In this document: piece by piece, positions 51,004-62,676 of the stretch
Layout of the letters: the number at the start of each line of letters is the position of its first letter
How positions within the stretch are numbered: position 1 is the stretch's first letter
From: Chryseobacterium shigense
Lineage (GTDB): Bacteria > Bacteroidota > Bacteroidia > Flavobacteriales > Weeksellaceae
NCBI RefSeq assembly: GCF_900156575.1
Contig: NZ_FTNY01000004.1
Location: 248,001 to 312,000 of the forward strand
DNA length: 64,000 bases
Direction of reading: 5' to 3'
The notes under the pieces: generated by a model
Databases searched by the model: none
What the model saw: only the letters and a program-made list of their open reading frames with translations
Told to the model about the DNA's origin: nothing
Made by a program: the position numbers and the translations under genes

Positions 51004-53196
51004 ATGTTCAACTTTGTTTTTCAGCGCGATCAGATGGATTGTGGCCCTGCATGTTTAGAAATGATATGCAATCATTATGGTAAAAGCTTTGGTATACATT
51101 ATCTTCGGGAAAAATGTTTTGTAAACAGAGAAGGTGTATCACTTTCAGGAATAAGAGAAGCCTCAGAAAATTTAGGATTTGAAGTTACTACCGGAAAACT
51201 GACAACAGATAGTTTTGAGCATAATATGTTTCCATGTATTTTACATTGGAATCAGGATCATTTTATTGTTTTATATAAAATCTCAAAAAATTATTTCAAT
51301 AAAAAGAAAATATATAAAATAGCTGATCCTGCACACGGCTTACTATCTCTTTCAGAAGAAAAGTTTAAGGATGCCTGGCTATCTGATGGAGAGAAGGGTA
51401 TTGCTGTTTTTTTTGAGCCAACAGAAAAATTTTATTTGCAAAATGCTCATGAGGAAAAATCAAGTTCATTAAAAGACATGATAAGATATGTAAAACCTTA
51501 TAGAAGACAACTCCTTTATATGTTTTTATTTCTTCTTTTAGGAACAATTTCCACCCTAGCTTTTCCAATATTAACTCAAAAACTTATAGATGATGGTGTT
51601 GACAAAAAGAACGTTAATGTTATATTTTTTGTTTTGGTTGCTCAATTATTCCTTTTTATTGGGAATATGGTATTTTCAGTATTCAGGAATTTTATTGCAT
51701 TAAACATTGGAACAAAAATAAATATTGATGTTATCTCTGATTTCTTAATGAAATTTGTAAAGCTTCCCATTAAGTTTTTTGACACTAAACTCTTGGGAGA
51801 CTTTAATCAACGGATTCAGGATCATGAAAGAATTGAACAGTTCTTCACATCTAATAGTTTAACGACTTTGTTTTCATTGATTACTTTTTCCGTTTTTTTC
51901 GGGATCTTATGGTATTATAATATTACGATTCTATTCGTTTATTTATTATTAACAGTTTTATCTATTTTATGGTCTTTATTCTGGATGAAAAAAAGAAAGG
52001 CCTTAGATTACTTCAGATTTAGGCAGAAAAGTGAAAACCAGGAAGCTATTTATGAAATACTCAATGGGATTTCAGAGATGAAACTCAATCAATACGAAAG
52101 CTTTAAAATATCCGAGTGGAAGAAAATTCAAAAAAAATTATTTAAAATAAATGTCCGTATTTTAAAACTTGACCAGGTTCAACTGTCAGGATTTGATTTT
52201 ATCAATCAATTAAAAAACATTATTGTAACATTTCTTGCCGCCAATTTTGTTATTAAGGGAAACATGACCATTGGTGAACTATTAAGTGTATCTTATATTA
52301 TTGGTCAAATGAATTCTCCTATCAATCAAATTATCACTTTTTTCAGATCTCTTCAAGATGCAAGATTGAGCTTAGACAGACTGGACGAGGTTCAAAATCA
52401 CAAAGAAGAAGAATCCACAAATCAAAAGAAGCTTTCGATAGGAAACGATGTTGAGGAGAAAGGCATTACCTTAAAAAAGGTTTATTTCCAATATGAGGGT
52501 TCTGATTCTGATTATATACTCAAAGATGTGAGCGTAGAAATTCCGGAAGGAAAAATAACAGCAATTGTAGGCGCAAGTGGAAGTGGTAAAACAACTTTAT
52601 TAAAAATTTTATTGAAATTTTATGATCCTTTATCCGGAGAGATCATAATAAACAATGATGATCTTAACGGTATTTCCCCAAAGGCACTAAGAGAAAATTG
52701 TGGTGTAGTAATGCAAGACGGATACATCTTTTCAGATACTATTGAACGCAATATCGCGACAAGTGATGATATCATTAACTTTGAAAAGCTCCAATATGCA
52801 ATGCATGTTGCCAATATACTAGATTTTGTAAAGAAGTTACCCTTAAAAACAAAAACAAGAATCGGAATATCAGGAATTGGACTTTCAGGGGGGCAAAAAC
52901 AACGTATCCTGATTGCAAGAGCAATTTATAAAAACCCTCATTACCTTTTCTTTGATGAAGCTACCAGTGCCCTGGACGCTGAAAATGAAAAAGTAATCCA
53001 CAATAATCTGCAAGAATTTTTTAAAGGTAAAACAGCGATTATCATTGCTCATAGGCTTTCTACCGTAAAGAGTGCTGATCAAATTATTGTTCTTAAAAAT
53101 GGTGAAATTGTGGAAAGAGGAAATCACGACCAATTAGTAGATAATAAAGCTGATTATTTTAATCTAATTAAGAATCAACTAGAATTAGGAAATTAA
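51004..53196 (+). CDS. Peptidase-C39 ABC transporter (LanT-like, GG-leader processing)
   Basis: The 730-residue exporter has an N-terminal C39 peptidase with catalytic C13 (DCGPACLEM), H86 (NQDHFIVLY) and D108 (ADPAHG), a transmembrane domain of about six helices (about 165-430), and an ABC domain with Walker A GASGSGKTTLLK, signature LSGGQKQR and Walker B YLFFDEATSALD. It should cut the precursor after GG and export the core. It is the only C39 exporter in the window, so it could also serve the grasp-with-spasm precursor, whose leader likewise ends in GG. Confidence 0.93.
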   Translation: MFNFVFQRDQMDCGPACLEMICNHYGKSFGIHYLREKCFVNREGVSLSGIREASENLGFEVTTGKLTTDSFEHNMFPCILHWNQDHFIVLYKISKNYFNKKKIYKIADPAHGLLSLSEEKFKDAWLSDGEKGIAVFFEPTEKFYLQNAHEEKSSSLKDMIRYVKPYRRQLLYMFLFLLLGTISTLAFPILTQKLIDDGVDKKNVNVIFFVLVAQLFLFIGNMVFSVFRNFIALNIGTKINIDVISDFLMKFVKLPIKFFDTKLLGDFNQRIQDHERIEQFFTSNSLTTLFSLITFSVFFGILWYYNITILFVYLLLTVLSILWSLFWMKKRKALDYFRFRQKSENQEAIYEILNGISEMKLNQYESFKISEWKKIQKKLFKINVRILKLDQVQLSGFDFINQLKNIIVTFLAANFVIKGNMTIGELLSVSYIIGQMNSPINQIITFFRSLQDARLSLDRLDEVQNHKEEESTNQKKLSIGNDVEEKGITLKKVYFQYEGSDSDYILKDVSVEIPEGKITAIVGASGSGKTTLLKILLKFYDPLSGEIIINNDDLNGISPKALRENCGVVMQDGYIFSDTIERNIATSDDIINFEKLQYAMHVANILDFVKKLPLKTKTRIGISGIGLSGGQKQRILIARAIYKNPHYLFFDEATSALDAENEKVIHNNLQEFFKGKTAIIIAHRLSTVKSADQIIVLKNGEIVERGNHDQLVDNKADYFNLIKNQLELGN

Positions 53197-53342
53197 TTTA
53201 TACAAGAAAGGTCAATATTTTCTAAACATCTATACTGTTCTTTTATACAGAATTCAAGAAAGTTTTAACTTGCTGTAAAGAATATTTTAAAAACTTCTGA
53301 ACGTGAAAATATTCTCAATAACATAATAACACGCCAAATAAG

Positions 53343-53377
53343 AAAGGCCGTATCACAAATTGTGAAAACGGCCTTTG
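53343..53377 (+). terminator. Terminator of the lanB-exporter operon
   Basis: Arms AAAGGCCGT and ACGGCCTTT with an inner TCACA/TGTGA stem. It may act in both directions, also ending katG transcripts. Confidence 0.75.
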
Positions 53378-53478
53378 TTATATCTTCTCTCAGCCTCATG
53401 TCTGAGCGAAATGTTTGATCCGGAAGAACTTTACCCCCCCATCATTTAGTTCTGAAATAAATTCGACAATTTTATTTG

Positions 53479-56089
<2,611 letters not shown>

Positions 56090-56551
56090 ATGAAAAAATT
56101 ACTCGTTATTCTTCTTGTTGTCTTCATTATTATCCAGTTTTTTCCGATTGATAAAACCAATCCGCCTCCTACACCGGGAATGGATTTTCTGAAAATCAAA
56201 AATACGCCACAGCCTATTGCTAAGATTATAAGTACCTCATGCTATGACTGTCATTCCAATGACACCCAATATCCATGGTATTCAAGCATTTCACCCGCTT
56301 CATGGTTTGTTAAAAATCATATCGATGAGGGCCGGAAACATCTAAATTTCTCTACCTTTGCTGTATACGAGCCCAAGATACAGGCTCATAAACTGGAAGA
56401 ATGCATAGAAATGATCGAAAAGGAAGAAATGCCTTTGGAATCTTATTATGTAGGACATCAGGATGCAAAACTGACCGCTGAACAGCGTAAAGAATTGATC
56501 CAATATTTCAAAAAAGTAAAAGAAGACACCGAAAGGAAAATGGTATTTTAA
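56090..56551 (+). CDS. Haem-binding-domain protein (Haem_bd, CxxCH)
   Basis: The start is set at ATG 56090, where a membrane-anchor signal begins (MKKLLVILLVVFIIIQFFPI). The 153-residue protein contains CYDCHSNDTQYPWYSSI, a CxxCH c-type haem site typical of the PF14376 family, followed by WFVKNHIDEGRKHLNFS. It is membrane-anchored, probably with the haem domain in the periplasm. The family often accompanies respiratory or peroxide-related genes; here it lies near katG and just upstream of a DCC thiol oxidoreductase gene. Confidence 0.85.
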   Translation: MKKLLVILLVVFIIIQFFPIDKTNPPPTPGMDFLKIKNTPQPIAKIISTSCYDCHSNDTQYPWYSSISPASWFVKNHIDEGRKHLNFSTFAVYEPKIQAHKLEECIEMIEKEEMPLESYYVGHQDAKLTAEQRKELIQYFKKVKEDTERKMVF

Positions 56552-56561
56552 AATCAAAGTC

Positions 56562-56975
56562 ATGCAGGATAATTGGGAAGATCAACATATTGTGTTTTTT
56601 GACGGCGACTGCGGCGTCTGTAATTTCTGGGTACAATGGATCCTTGAGCGGGATAAGAATAACAGATTTATGTTTGCGTCCCTTCAGTCTGATTTCGGAC
56701 AAAAGTTCTTGGCTGAAAGAGGTCTGGAAACTAAAGTATTCAACACACTTTATCTATGGAAACCGGGCCATTATTATTATATAAAATCAAGGGCAGTACT
56801 CCAGATTGCCAATATACTTGGGGGTATTTATAAGCTTTCGGTAGCTGGAAAAATAATTCCTGCATTTTTAAGTGATCAGGTATATGATCTCATTTCAAGA
56901 AACAGAATGAAACTGGCTAACCAGAAATGCTTTCTTCCTGATTCTAATCAAAAGAAAAAATTTATTGAAGTCTGA
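56562..56975 (+). CDS. DCC family thiol-disulfide oxidoreductase (DUF393)
   Basis: The 137-residue protein opens with the hallmark VFFDGDCGVCNFWVQWIL, in which DxxCxxC names the family, followed by RDKNNRFMFASLQS and the conserved SRAVLQIANILGG. It has a thioredoxin-like fold. The native partner is unknown. It begins ten bases after the haem-binding gene and is likely co-transcribed with it. Confidence 0.88.
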   Translation: MQDNWEDQHIVFFDGDCGVCNFWVQWILERDKNNRFMFASLQSDFGQKFLAERGLETKVFNTLYLWKPGHYYYIKSRAVLQIANILGGIYKLSVAGKIIPAFLSDQVYDLISRNRMKLANQKCFLPDSNQKKKFIEV

Positions 56976-57008
56976 TTTTCAATGATGTATCTTCAAAAAC
57001 GCCTATAG

Positions 57009-57040
57009 AAAAAGCAAAGATGAATCATCTTTGCTTTCTT
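57009..57040. terminator. Convergent terminator between the DCC gene and the amylase gene
   Basis: Arms AAAGCAAAGAT and ATCTTTGCTTT with a 5-base loop. Confidence 0.75.
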
Positions 57041-57057
57041 ACTTATTAAAGCTTTTG

Positions 57058-58491
57058 CTATTGGTTCAATGACCATATGGAATAGCTGTTGGGCGGAGAC
57101 TGGATCTTCACCCATTGATCTCCCTGTGTTGTAGGATACCAGGTAGAATTACCTGTAAAATCTTTTATTTGCTTGCTACTCCAATTGGTTTCCACCCATC
57201 TTTCCTGCCAGCTTGATGAATTATTGATATAGACCACCAGCCCGGGATTTCCGTTGTACCCGTTACGCCTAGCGATATATTCATCATTATCTGTATAAAG
57301 AATAGAAGTATTTCCGGTAGCTTTATTATTATGAATCCAGATCAGGTTGTTCAGTTTTTGTTTATTCAACCATTCTTCATAATCACGGTAAAAAATTGTA
57401 GGATACCCTTCATGCGTCAGAATATAGGCATAGGCCGGCATTTTATTGTTAATAATATCCGTATCATGATTGGCTACGAAGGTCACAGCTTTGTAAGGAT
57501 TTCTTTTCCACATCATGTCGTCATTCAAAGCATTCAGATTTCCATTATCAAAAGCTTCATCCATTTTATAATAGGCTGCAAAATCGAACACGGAACTGTT
57601 GGCATTATTCGCCCACCATTCCAGAGTATTCACATTGGAATCCCATAGTTCGCCTACTGAAAATCCACCTACACTGGCATTCCAGTTATTCACGACCCAA
57701 GGCCCGAAACCTTTTACATAATCAAATCTCCAACCGTCAAATTTCATGACATTTTTATAATATTTCCCAACAGAATCATCTCTTCCCCAAAGCCAACCCT
57801 GAACGTAGGGATTAGCGTGACAAAGATCCGGGAATCCTCCAAAAGCTCCTTCATCATTATTTCCATAGGAGTTTTTGTAAAAATCATTGTAGCTTCTCGG
57901 AAATTTCCCTGAAGCGATGGCGGAGAAATCGGTCCAGGTGTTTGTTCCGGTAAAAGGATTCGCCTGAGACTGTCCGCCACTGTTGTGATTGATCACAATA
58001 TCTGCATAGACCTGCATATTTTCAGCATGCGCTTTTGTAATTAATGCTTCCAGTTCAGTTCTTGACCCAAATCGTGTTTCTACACTTCCGTTTTGGTTGA
58101 AATTTCCGAAATCATAATAATCCGTAGGATCATATCCCATTGAATACGCTCCATTCTGTGCTTTTGAGGCAGGAGGAAGCCATACTGCCCCAATCCCTGA
58201 ATCTGACCAGGCGGTAAGTTTGTCTTTCACGGTATTCCACCAGTTTCCACCTTCGGGAACATCCCAGTAAAATCCCTGCATAAGAACTCCTCCTCCGGGA
58301 CCGGATACAAATTTCCCGGATACAGATCCGCTTCCGGTACTGAAGGGTCGTCCGTCATGAGTCGTGACGTTTACTGTTTTAGAATGAACCTCATCACTCC
58401 GAGGATTTTCATTGTCGTTTTCATCACGGCTCTGGCAGGCATTAAAAATTGTTAAAACCAGCATTGAAACTAAGAAATGTGTTTTTTTCAT
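57058..58491 (-). CDS. Secreted lipoprotein alpha-amylase (GH13)
   Basis: A 477-residue protein with lipobox FNAC (Cys near residue 19) and an acidic run after it (RDENDNENP), like the Bacteroidota surface-export signal. The GH13 barrel shows the DIVINHNSGG region, the nucleophile Asp in GWRFDYVKGF, the acid Glu in FSVGELWDSN and the HD pair in FVANHDTDI, so the catalytic triad is complete. It should hydrolyse alpha-1,4-glucans at the cell surface. No susC/susD genes are adjacent. Confidence 0.9.
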   Translation of the reverse strand: MKKTHFLVSMLVLTIFNACQSRDENDNENPRSDEVHSKTVNVTTHDGRPFSTGSGSVSGKFVSGPGGGVLMQGFYWDVPEGGNWWNTVKDKLTAWSDSGIGAVWLPPASKAQNGAYSMGYDPTDYYDFGNFNQNGSVETRFGSRTELEALITKAHAENMQVYADIVINHNSGGQSQANPFTGTNTWTDFSAIASGKFPRSYNDFYKNSYGNNDEGAFGGFPDLCHANPYVQGWLWGRDDSVGKYYKNVMKFDGWRFDYVKGFGPWVVNNWNASVGGFSVGELWDSNVNTLEWWANNANSSVFDFAAYYKMDEAFDNGNLNALNDDMMWKRNPYKAVTFVANHDTDIINNKMPAYAYILTHEGYPTIFYRDYEEWLNKQKLNNLIWIHNNKATGNTSILYTDNDEYIARRNGYNGNPGLVVYINNSSSWQERWVETNWSSKQIKDFTGNSTWYPTTQGDQWVKIQSPPNSYSIWSLNQ

Positions 58492-58665
58492 ACTAATATT
58501 TTAATTATTAACCTACTAACTAAATTACAATTTTCTTAAAACAAATTCTATAAAATGTGAAATATTTTCATTTTCACGAAAAGATCCCCGGAAAAGACTG
58601 CATAAAATTTTCATTAAAAAATCATAAACTTTTAATATTTTCAAAACAATTTTTCTTTTAATCCA

Positions 58666-58673
58666 TATATTTG
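58666..58673 (+). promoter_or_regulatory. -7 element of the DUF4290-murA operon, near-leaderless
   Basis: TATATTTG matches the consensus and ends six bases before the ATG at 58680. No clear TTG is seen at -33. Confidence 0.4.
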
Positions 58674-58679
58674 CATATT

Positions 58680-59366
58680 ATGGAATATAACACCCAAAGA
58701 ACTCAGCTTCATATGCCGGAATATGGCAGAATCATACAGCAGTTGGTTGAACGCTGCAAGGAACTCCCTACCAAAGAGGAAAGGAGTGAAATGGCAATGG
58801 CTATTATCGATTTTATGGGTCAGAGAAACCCTCAACTCCGTGACGAAGACAATTATAAACATAAACTTTGGGATCATCTTTTCATTTTAGCAGAATATGA
58901 TCTTGATGTAGAATCCCCATATCCTTTCCCTACCAGAGAACAATTGGCAGAAAAGCCTAAAAGAATGGAATACCCTAAACTTCAGGGAGATTTTAAGTTT
59001 TACGGGAAAAGTATCCTTCAACTGATTGAAAAAGCCATCGAACTTGAACCGGGTGACGAAAAGGAAGCCCTGATCGAGGTGATCGCCAACAACATGAAGA
59101 AGTCTTACAATGTATATAATAAGGAACATGTAACGGATGATGTTATTTTCCGTCACCTTAAAGAGTTGTCTGAAAACAGGCTGGACCTTACGGGAATAGA
59201 ATCTCTTGAGAAGAGCAAAATCTATTATACCACCAACAACAATAGCAGAAACAACAGCAACAACGGACGAAACAACAGCAATAGCAATAACAATAGCAAT
59301 AAGAACCAAACTAATACAAATAAAAGAAGGCATAATAACAACAACAACCATAAAAACAGAAAGTAA
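58680..59366 (+). CDS. DUF4290 domain protein
   Basis: The start is ATG 58680 (MEYNTQRTQLHMPEYGRIIQ); a TTG nine bases upstream is less likely. The first 180 residues form the helical DUF4290 domain (MAMAIIDFMGQRNPQLRD is characteristic). The last 45 are an Asn/Lys/Arg/Ser low-complexity tail encoded by AAC/AAT repeats. Function is unknown, but linkage to murA is usual in Bacteroidota. The stop codon shares one base with the murA start, so translation is coupled. Confidence 0.85.
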   Translation: MEYNTQRTQLHMPEYGRIIQQLVERCKELPTKEERSEMAMAIIDFMGQRNPQLRDEDNYKHKLWDHLFILAEYDLDVESPYPFPTREQLAEKPKRMEYPKLQGDFKFYGKSILQLIEKAIELEPGDEKEALIEVIANNMKKSYNVYNKEHVTDDVIFRHLKELSENRLDLTGIESLEKSKIYYTTNNNSRNNSNNGRNNSNSNNNSNKNQTNTNKRRHNNNNNHKNRK

Positions 59367-60673
59367 TGAGTGGAACATTTCAGATAAGGGGAGGAAAAAA
59401 ACTGCATGGGGAAATAACTCCACAAGGGGCAAAAAATGAAGCTTTACAAATTTTATGTGCTGTCCTGTTAACCGATGAGGAGGTAAGAATTAAAAATATT
59501 CCTGATATCCACGACGTCAACAGGCTGATCGAAATTCTTGGTGATTTCGGAGTAAAAGTAACCAAAAACGGCCAGGGCGATTTCACATTCAAAGCCGATA
59601 AGGTCAATTTCGATTATATAAAATCAGACGAATTTAAAAAAGACGGTGCTAAACTGAGAGGGTCCATTATGCTGATGGGTCCGATGCTTGCCCGCTACGG
59701 TGAAGCCTATATGCCGACTCCGGGAGGTGATAAGATAGGAAGAAGAAGGTTGGATACGCATTTCCAGGGACTGGTAGAACTTGGAGCAGAATTCAATTAT
59801 GATGAAGAGGAATATTTCTATTCTTTAAAAGCGAAAGAACTGAGAGGGAAATTTATCCTTCTTGAGGAAGCTTCCGTCACCGGAACTGCGAATATCGTAA
59901 TGGCAGCAGCCCTTGCTAAAGGAAAAACAAGAATTTATAACGCTGCGTGCGAACCTTATCTTCAGCAACTTTGTAAGATGCTGAACAGAATGGGAGCCAA
60001 TATTTCCGGAATCGGGTCCAACCTGGTAACGATTGAAGGGGTAGAATATCTTCACGGTACGGAGCATACGATGCTTCCGGATATGGTAGAGATCGGATCA
60101 TGGATCGGCCTTGCTGCTATGACAAAATCTGAAATTACCATCAAGAATGTCAACTGGAGCCAGCTTGGCGTAATTCCCAATACATTCAGAAAATTAGGAA
60201 TTCAGCTTGAACAGAGCAATGACGATATCTTTATTCCTGCTCAGGAAAATTATAAGATCCAAAAGTTTATCGACGGATCTATTCTTACCATTTCAGACGC
60301 TCCATGGCCAGGATTTACACCGGATTTATTATCGATTATTCTGGTAGTCGCTACCCAAGCGAAAGGTAGTCTTTTGGTTCACCAGAAGATGTTTGAATCC
60401 AGATTATTCTTTGTGGATAAACTGATCGATATGGGGGCACAGATTATTTTATGTGATCCGCACAGAGCGACAGTAATCGGATTGAACCAGGAAGCTCCGT
60501 TGAGAGGAACCACTATGGTTTCTCCTGATATCAGAGCCGGAAACGCCCTTCTTATCGCGGCACTTTCTGCAGAAGGAAAATCTATCATCCACAATATCGA
60601 GCAAATCGACAGAGGATACGAAAATATTGACGGAAGACTGAAAGCAATTGGTGCTGACATTGAAAGAATTTAA
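59366..60673 (+). CDS. murA: UDP-N-acetylglucosamine 1-carboxyvinyltransferase
   Basis: The 435-residue enzyme transfers enolpyruvyl from PEP to UDP-GlcNAc, the first committed peptidoglycan step, in the cytosol. Both halves of the EPSP-synthase fold are visible, with the N-terminal catalytic Lys in PQGAKNEALQIL. In the active-site loop the residue that is Cys115 in E. coli is D122 here (TPGGDKIGRRRLD). Asp at this place is natural in several phyla and preserves activity while preventing covalent attack by fosfomycin. The gene overlaps DUF4290 by one base. Confidence 0.95.
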   Translation: MSGTFQIRGGKKLHGEITPQGAKNEALQILCAVLLTDEEVRIKNIPDIHDVNRLIEILGDFGVKVTKNGQGDFTFKADKVNFDYIKSDEFKKDGAKLRGSIMLMGPMLARYGEAYMPTPGGDKIGRRRLDTHFQGLVELGAEFNYDEEEYFYSLKAKELRGKFILLEEASVTGTANIVMAAALAKGKTRIYNAACEPYLQQLCKMLNRMGANISGIGSNLVTIEGVEYLHGTEHTMLPDMVEIGSWIGLAAMTKSEITIKNVNWSQLGVIPNTFRKLGIQLEQSNDDIFIPAQENYKIQKFIDGSILTISDAPWPGFTPDLLSIILVVATQAKGSLLVHQKMFESRLFFVDKLIDMGAQIILCDPHRATVIGLNQEAPLRGTTMVSPDIRAGNALLIAALSAEGKSIIHNIEQIDRGYENIDGRLKAIGADIERI

Positions 60674-60693
60674 AAATACATTGTATTCCAATA

Positions 60694-60730
60694 AAAAAGC
60701 GTTCAAAATTAATTTTTGAACGCTTTTATT
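60694..60730. terminator. Terminator between murA and the DUF2207 gene
   Basis: A long inverted repeat AAAAGCGTTCAAAA / TTTTGAACGCTTTT flanked by A and T runs. Confidence 0.85.
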
Positions 60731-60747
60731 TTTTTTTGATTCATCGG

Positions 60748-62673
60748 TTACCAGCCGCCTCCGCCTCCACCGCCTCCGCCACCGCCGGAGAATCCACCTC
60801 CACCGGATCCACTGCCGGAACTTGAAGGTTGGGTAGATGCAGACTGTATAGAATGGGTAAGACTGGAGTTCAGCGTATGGGCAAATGCATAATGGTTCAT
60901 CACGCCTCCGTAATACCAGGTATTGTTATATTCCATTGATGTTTTTTTCAGCAGATCATCAAATTTCTGACCCCAGATCTGATCCACTCCCATCACCATC
61001 GCAAAAGGAAGAAGGGTTTCGAAAACCTGGGGAGTCATCTGCGGAGGATTATGGAATTTCAGCTGCTCATTTTCGGCTGCTCCCATATACATTTTGAAAC
61101 CGTCTATCAATGATTTTTTTCTCAGCTTTTCTTTCGATGGCTGTTTGATCAAATACTGATACAGCACCATCACCGAAAAAGCCAGAGCAAGAAAAATATA
61201 ACACACACTGAAACTGATACTTGCATCATCTGTCCCTTCCTGAGAAATAATCCCTACTATTCCTAAAATAATACTGATGGGGATAGGAATCAGGAACAGA
61301 AGCTTCCATGATAGTTTATTCGCTAAAAAGGCTATCAAAACAAATGCAATAAAAAGAACAATATATAAAAGTCCTCCGGCAAGTACTCTTTCAAACTCAG
61401 GCAGTATGGTGTAACTTATATACAAGCCCAAGCCATACGCCAGCGTAATGATAAGCCATGGGAGTAATAATTTCTTTGTATTATTTCCTTCATTTAAAAA
61501 GTCTTCATGCTGGAATTTCAGTGTTTCTTTGAAATTGAGAACTGCTTTTTCAATTTTCGAATTATATTTTCCGTCAAACTTTACAGCATTTTCAGCCTCT
61601 GAAAAAAGGCTGTTCATGAGGTTTATTTCTTCTTTGGAAAGGGATTCATCTGCCGGTTTGAGTTTTTGCAGCGTAAAAGTTTTGGTATTAAAAAGTCCCA
61701 GCAGACGGGAGTCTTCACCTTCAATGATTTTCACATACCCTTTGACGGCAAGATTGACAACGGCCGCAGTAAGGTAATTATTCTTAAAACTTTCGGAATT
61801 GATATAACCGAGAGAAGACGGTGAAAGATTTTCGGGAACATTGAACTGTGGATAAACCGTTGGGGTTTCAGGATCAATCCCATATTTTCGCCAGGTCGAA
61901 TACAAATACAGTAACAGAATCAAAAACAGGATACACCCACCCATCAGAATTCCATATTTTTCAAGGAAAGTCGGCGGCGGTGGGGGAATCATAAGCCCTT
62001 TTTTGAAACCTACTGCAATGGTAAGGCCTTCATTGGGGCGAAGCCCTGCCGCACTCCATTCGATGGAATGCTCAGACAATACCTGAGCTGTACAGTTTTG
62101 GCTATTACTGCCGTAAGCTCCGGTATAACAAGAGTTTTGGATAATTCCGGCTCCTTCGGGAAGATTCACTTTAGCAGAAACAGAATCTACATCGAAATCC
62201 CAGTACGTTCCGTTTACATTCCAGTAAAATTCATCATACTTCGCAAAAAATCCGATCTGGTTCTGTGCTTTGTATTTTATTTCATAGTCGTAGGTTCCGG
62301 GATCCAGGATAATATCTTTATTTCCTGCATATATTTTTAAATAGCCATCTCCTGTCTCTTCATGGTAATTTTCATCGATTCCATTTTTTTTCACAGAGAT
62401 GATATCGTATTGTACTTTCTGTGTTTTATTATTCAGATTTCTAGATAAAGGAAGTGCCCGAAAAATTCCTCTTTTGATGTTATTTCCGAGACTGTACACC
62501 TTAATGTTTTCTGTAACGGTAATTCCCGAATTTTTATCCACATCAATATCGGAATGGAAAGAAATAATTTTTTCCGGTCCGATTATCGACAACTGATCTG
62601 CCCTTGCCAATTCATTTTGGGCAAAAGCAATGAAAAAAAACTGAAGAAAGAAAAGTAGTAACCCCTTTTTCAT
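60748..62673 (-). CDS. DUF2207 membrane protein with Gly-rich C-terminus
   Basis: The 641-residue protein has a signal peptide (about 1-18), an extracytoplasmic beta domain (about 30-230, DUF2207), a membrane helix (ILMGGCILFLILLLYLY), a cytosolic stretch, further helices (about 405-510) and a Gly/Ser tail (SSGSGSGGGGFSGGGG). DUF2207/YciQ-type proteins commonly pair with LemA, as here, where the lemA gene is four bases upstream. The pair's function is not established; envelope stress or membrane trafficking roles are proposed for homologues. Confidence 0.85.
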   Translation of the reverse strand: MKKGLLLFFLQFFFIAFAQNELARADQLSIIGPEKIISFHSDIDVDKNSGITVTENIKVYSLGNNIKRGIFRALPLSRNLNNKTQKVQYDIISVKKNGIDENYHEETGDGYLKIYAGNKDIILDPGTYDYEIKYKAQNQIGFFAKYDEFYWNVNGTYWDFDVDSVSAKVNLPEGAGIIQNSCYTGAYGSNSQNCTAQVLSEHSIEWSAAGLRPNEGLTIAVGFKKGLMIPPPPPTFLEKYGILMGGCILFLILLLYLYSTWRKYGIDPETPTVYPQFNVPENLSPSSLGYINSESFKNNYLTAAVVNLAVKGYVKIIEGEDSRLLGLFNTKTFTLQKLKPADESLSKEEINLMNSLFSEAENAVKFDGKYNSKIEKAVLNFKETLKFQHEDFLNEGNNTKKLLLPWLIITLAYGLGLYISYTILPEFERVLAGGLLYIVLFIAFVLIAFLANKLSWKLLFLIPIPISIILGIVGIISQEGTDDASISFSVCYIFLALAFSVMVLYQYLIKQPSKEKLRKKSLIDGFKMYMGAAENEQLKFHNPPQMTPQVFETLLPFAMVMGVDQIWGQKFDDLLKKTSMEYNNTWYYGGVMNHYAFAHTLNSSLTHSIQSASTQPSSSGSGSGGGGFSGGGGGGGGGGGW

Positions 62674-62676
62674 TTC

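Noticed and set aside
44715..53478. Lanthipeptide cluster as an integrative element at tRNA-Gln
   Set aside because: No integrase gene is present and I could not find a copy of the tRNA 3' end (GGTTCGAATCCCTGTGGGTC) at the far end of the cluster.
59225..59425. Antisense open frame rich in Leu/Val opposite the DUF4290 tail
   Set aside because: It is the complement of the AAC/AAT repeat run; poly-Leu composition and overlap with two good genes mark it as a shadow.
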